Shown here in pieces: positions 5,993 through 6,538 of a DNA stretch of 6,538 nucleotides; position 1 is the stretch's first letter; each line of letters opens with the position of its first letter. Source of the DNA: Candidatus Atribacteria bacterium 1244-E10-H5-B2. Its GTDB lineage: Bacteria; Atribacterota; JS1; SB-45; 34-128. The stretch is taken from positions 1-6,538 of the forward strand of contig NMQN01000287.1 in NCBI GenBank assembly GCA_003575245.1, written 5' to 3'. A program made the translations under genes and the position numbers. Below the pieces are notes generated by a model. That model was not told the origin of the DNA and ran no database searches. It saw nothing but the letters and a program-made list of their open reading frames with translations.

Positions 5993-6430
5993 AAGGAGTT
6001 TAAAATTTTTACCTTTCAATATTCTTATTATTTCTTCAGAACTCTTTAAAACTTCAGGGCTAACAGAATTAGAATAGTCAATAATTTTAGGCTGAATGCC
6101 GATAAAAATAATTTTCTGAGTGTATTCTTTCAGATAAGATATTAAAAAGGATAAAGGCATACTGTGGGTAGTGAGATGCAGGGCGCTAATCCTATCAGGA
6201 GAGATTGTTCTAAATTCGCCAGATTTGAGGTCCATCTCCACAGCGTCGATAAGTACTACGAGATCGGGCCTATTTTTTTTGATGATTGAGGTAAAATTTT
6301 CAGGGACAACCCCACAGTCCATAGAAAGCCAATCACGGTCTTTAAAACTTTGTGCAATAATTGAACCTATTCCATCATCACCTCGAAGCGTATTTCCAAT
6401 GCCCATTAAAATATTCTTTTTTGAACCCAT
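5981..6430 (-). CDS. hycI: Hydrogenase maturation endopeptidase, HycI type (peptidase family M52)
   Basis: The 149-residue protease is of the M52 family, which trims the C-terminal tail of [NiFe] hydrogenase large subunits after nickel insertion. The N-terminal GIGNTLRGDDGIG (residues 10-22) is the family hallmark. Asp19, Asp62 (VVLIDAVEMD) and His89 (TTHSMPLSFL) match the three nickel-sensing residues of E. coli HycI. The VPENF (42-46) and IFIGIQPKIIDY (108-119) segments are also HycI-like and point to group 4 (HycE-type) substrates. The natural partner is MbhL, encoded 1.5 kb away, which carries the expected tail. The start is ATG at 6428-6430 on the minus strand, with AAGGGG at 6435-6440 five bases before it. 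The gene converges on mbhN and so has its own promoter, not recognised here; its upstream DNA is a repeat array. Confidence 0.92.
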   Translation of the reverse strand: MGSKKNILMGIGNTLRGDDGIGSIIAQSFKDRDWLSMDCGVVPENFTSIIKKNRPDLVVLIDAVEMDLKSGEFRTISPDRISALHLTTHSMPLSFLISYLKEYTQKIIFIGIQPKIIDYSNSVSPEVLKSSEEIIRILKGKNFKLLKKL

Positions 6431-6443
6431 ATTTCCCCTTTAA

Positions 6444-6499
6444 GTTAGTCGTTAGTTCTTGGTTGATAGTTGCAAGATGCAAGATACAAGGTGCAAGTT
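6444..6499. repeat. Second drifting 7-base repeat array, upstream of hycI
   Basis: Eight consecutive 7-base units in register run from 6444 to 6499. The first four share a GTT-type ending and an AG/GG core (GTTAGTC 6444, GTTAGTT 6451, CTTGGTT 6458, GATAGTT 6465). The next four are of a CAAG type (GCAAGAT at 6472 and 6479, ACAAGGT 6486, GCAAGTT 6493). An 11-base word, TTAGTCGTTAG (6445-6455), is the exact reverse complement of 2715-2725 in the first array, so both belong to one motif family in opposite orientation. The array starts a few bases beyond the hycI ribosome-binding site. Confidence 0.75.
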
Positions 6500-6503
6500 T
6501 ATT

Positions 6504-6538
6504 TAGTTACTAGGTTACCCAGTTATCCGGTTTACCAG
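6504..6538. repeat. Drifting 8-base repeat continuing to the window end
   Basis: After the heptamers the period changes to eight: TAGTTACT (6504), AGGTTACC (6512), CAGTTATC (6520), CGGTTTAC (6528), then CAG at the edge. Columns 3-5 of each unit are GTT in all four, and the other columns vary. The array is cut by the window end, so its full length is unknown. Confidence 0.65.

Noticed and set aside
6171..6443. 90-residue plus-strand open frame
   Set aside because: It is antisense to the hycI gene, whose catalytic motifs are complete; the plus-strand reading has no motif or convincing ribosome-binding site.

Overview
The window holds most of an operon for an energy-converting, membrane-bound [NiFe] hydrogenase of group 4, Mbh type. 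The order is antiporter-like subunit, small membrane subunit, small hydrogenase subunit, NuoC-like, large (catalytic) subunit, NuoH-like, 2x[4Fe-4S] ferredoxin-like. This matches mbhH-I-J-K-L-M-N of the Thermococcales Mbh complex. A convergent gene for the HycI-type protease that matures the large subunit follows. The DNA is AT-rich, and most genes have strong Shine-Dalgarno (SD) sites with tight or overlapping junctions. This suggests a strictly anaerobic, H2-evolving fermenter, more likely an uncultured bacterium than an archaeon. The lineage cannot be fixed from this window (Thermotogae- or Atribacterota-like bacteria are guesses only).

Layout. Bases 1-42 are the last codons of an upstream gene whose end resembles an MnhC/NuoK-like subunit, so an Mrp-antiporter-like module (mbhA-G) probably lies just outside. 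From 39 to 2399 come mbhH, mbhI and mbhJ, tightly packed. From 2400 to about 2735 the operon is interrupted by some 336 bases of non-coding DNA built from drifting 7-base units, which also contain a long imperfect inverted repeat. From 2742 to 5948 come mbhK, mbhL, mbhM and mbhN, again tightly packed. A symmetrical AT-rich hairpin at 5967-5992 separates mbhN from the minus-strand protease gene (5981-6430). Upstream of the protease gene, 6444-6538 is again drifting 7-base then 8-base repeats, running off the window end.

How the genes work together. Reduced ferredoxin would pass electrons to the two [4Fe-4S] clusters of MbhN, then to the single cluster of MbhJ (Cys24, 27, 91, 121), then to the Ni-Fe site of MbhL (Cys66, 69, 369, 372), where protons become H2. 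MbhM links this peripheral arm to the membrane. MbhH, with MbhI and the upstream Mrp-like subunits, would turn the energy into H+ or Na+ movement. The protease would remove the 32-residue tail of MbhL after Arg375 once nickel is in place.

The enzyme is well conserved and looks intact. The least explained part is the non-coding DNA: two arrays of drifting heptamers of one apparent family, in opposite orientation, one filling the mbhJ-mbhK gap almost exactly from stop codon to ribosome-binding site.
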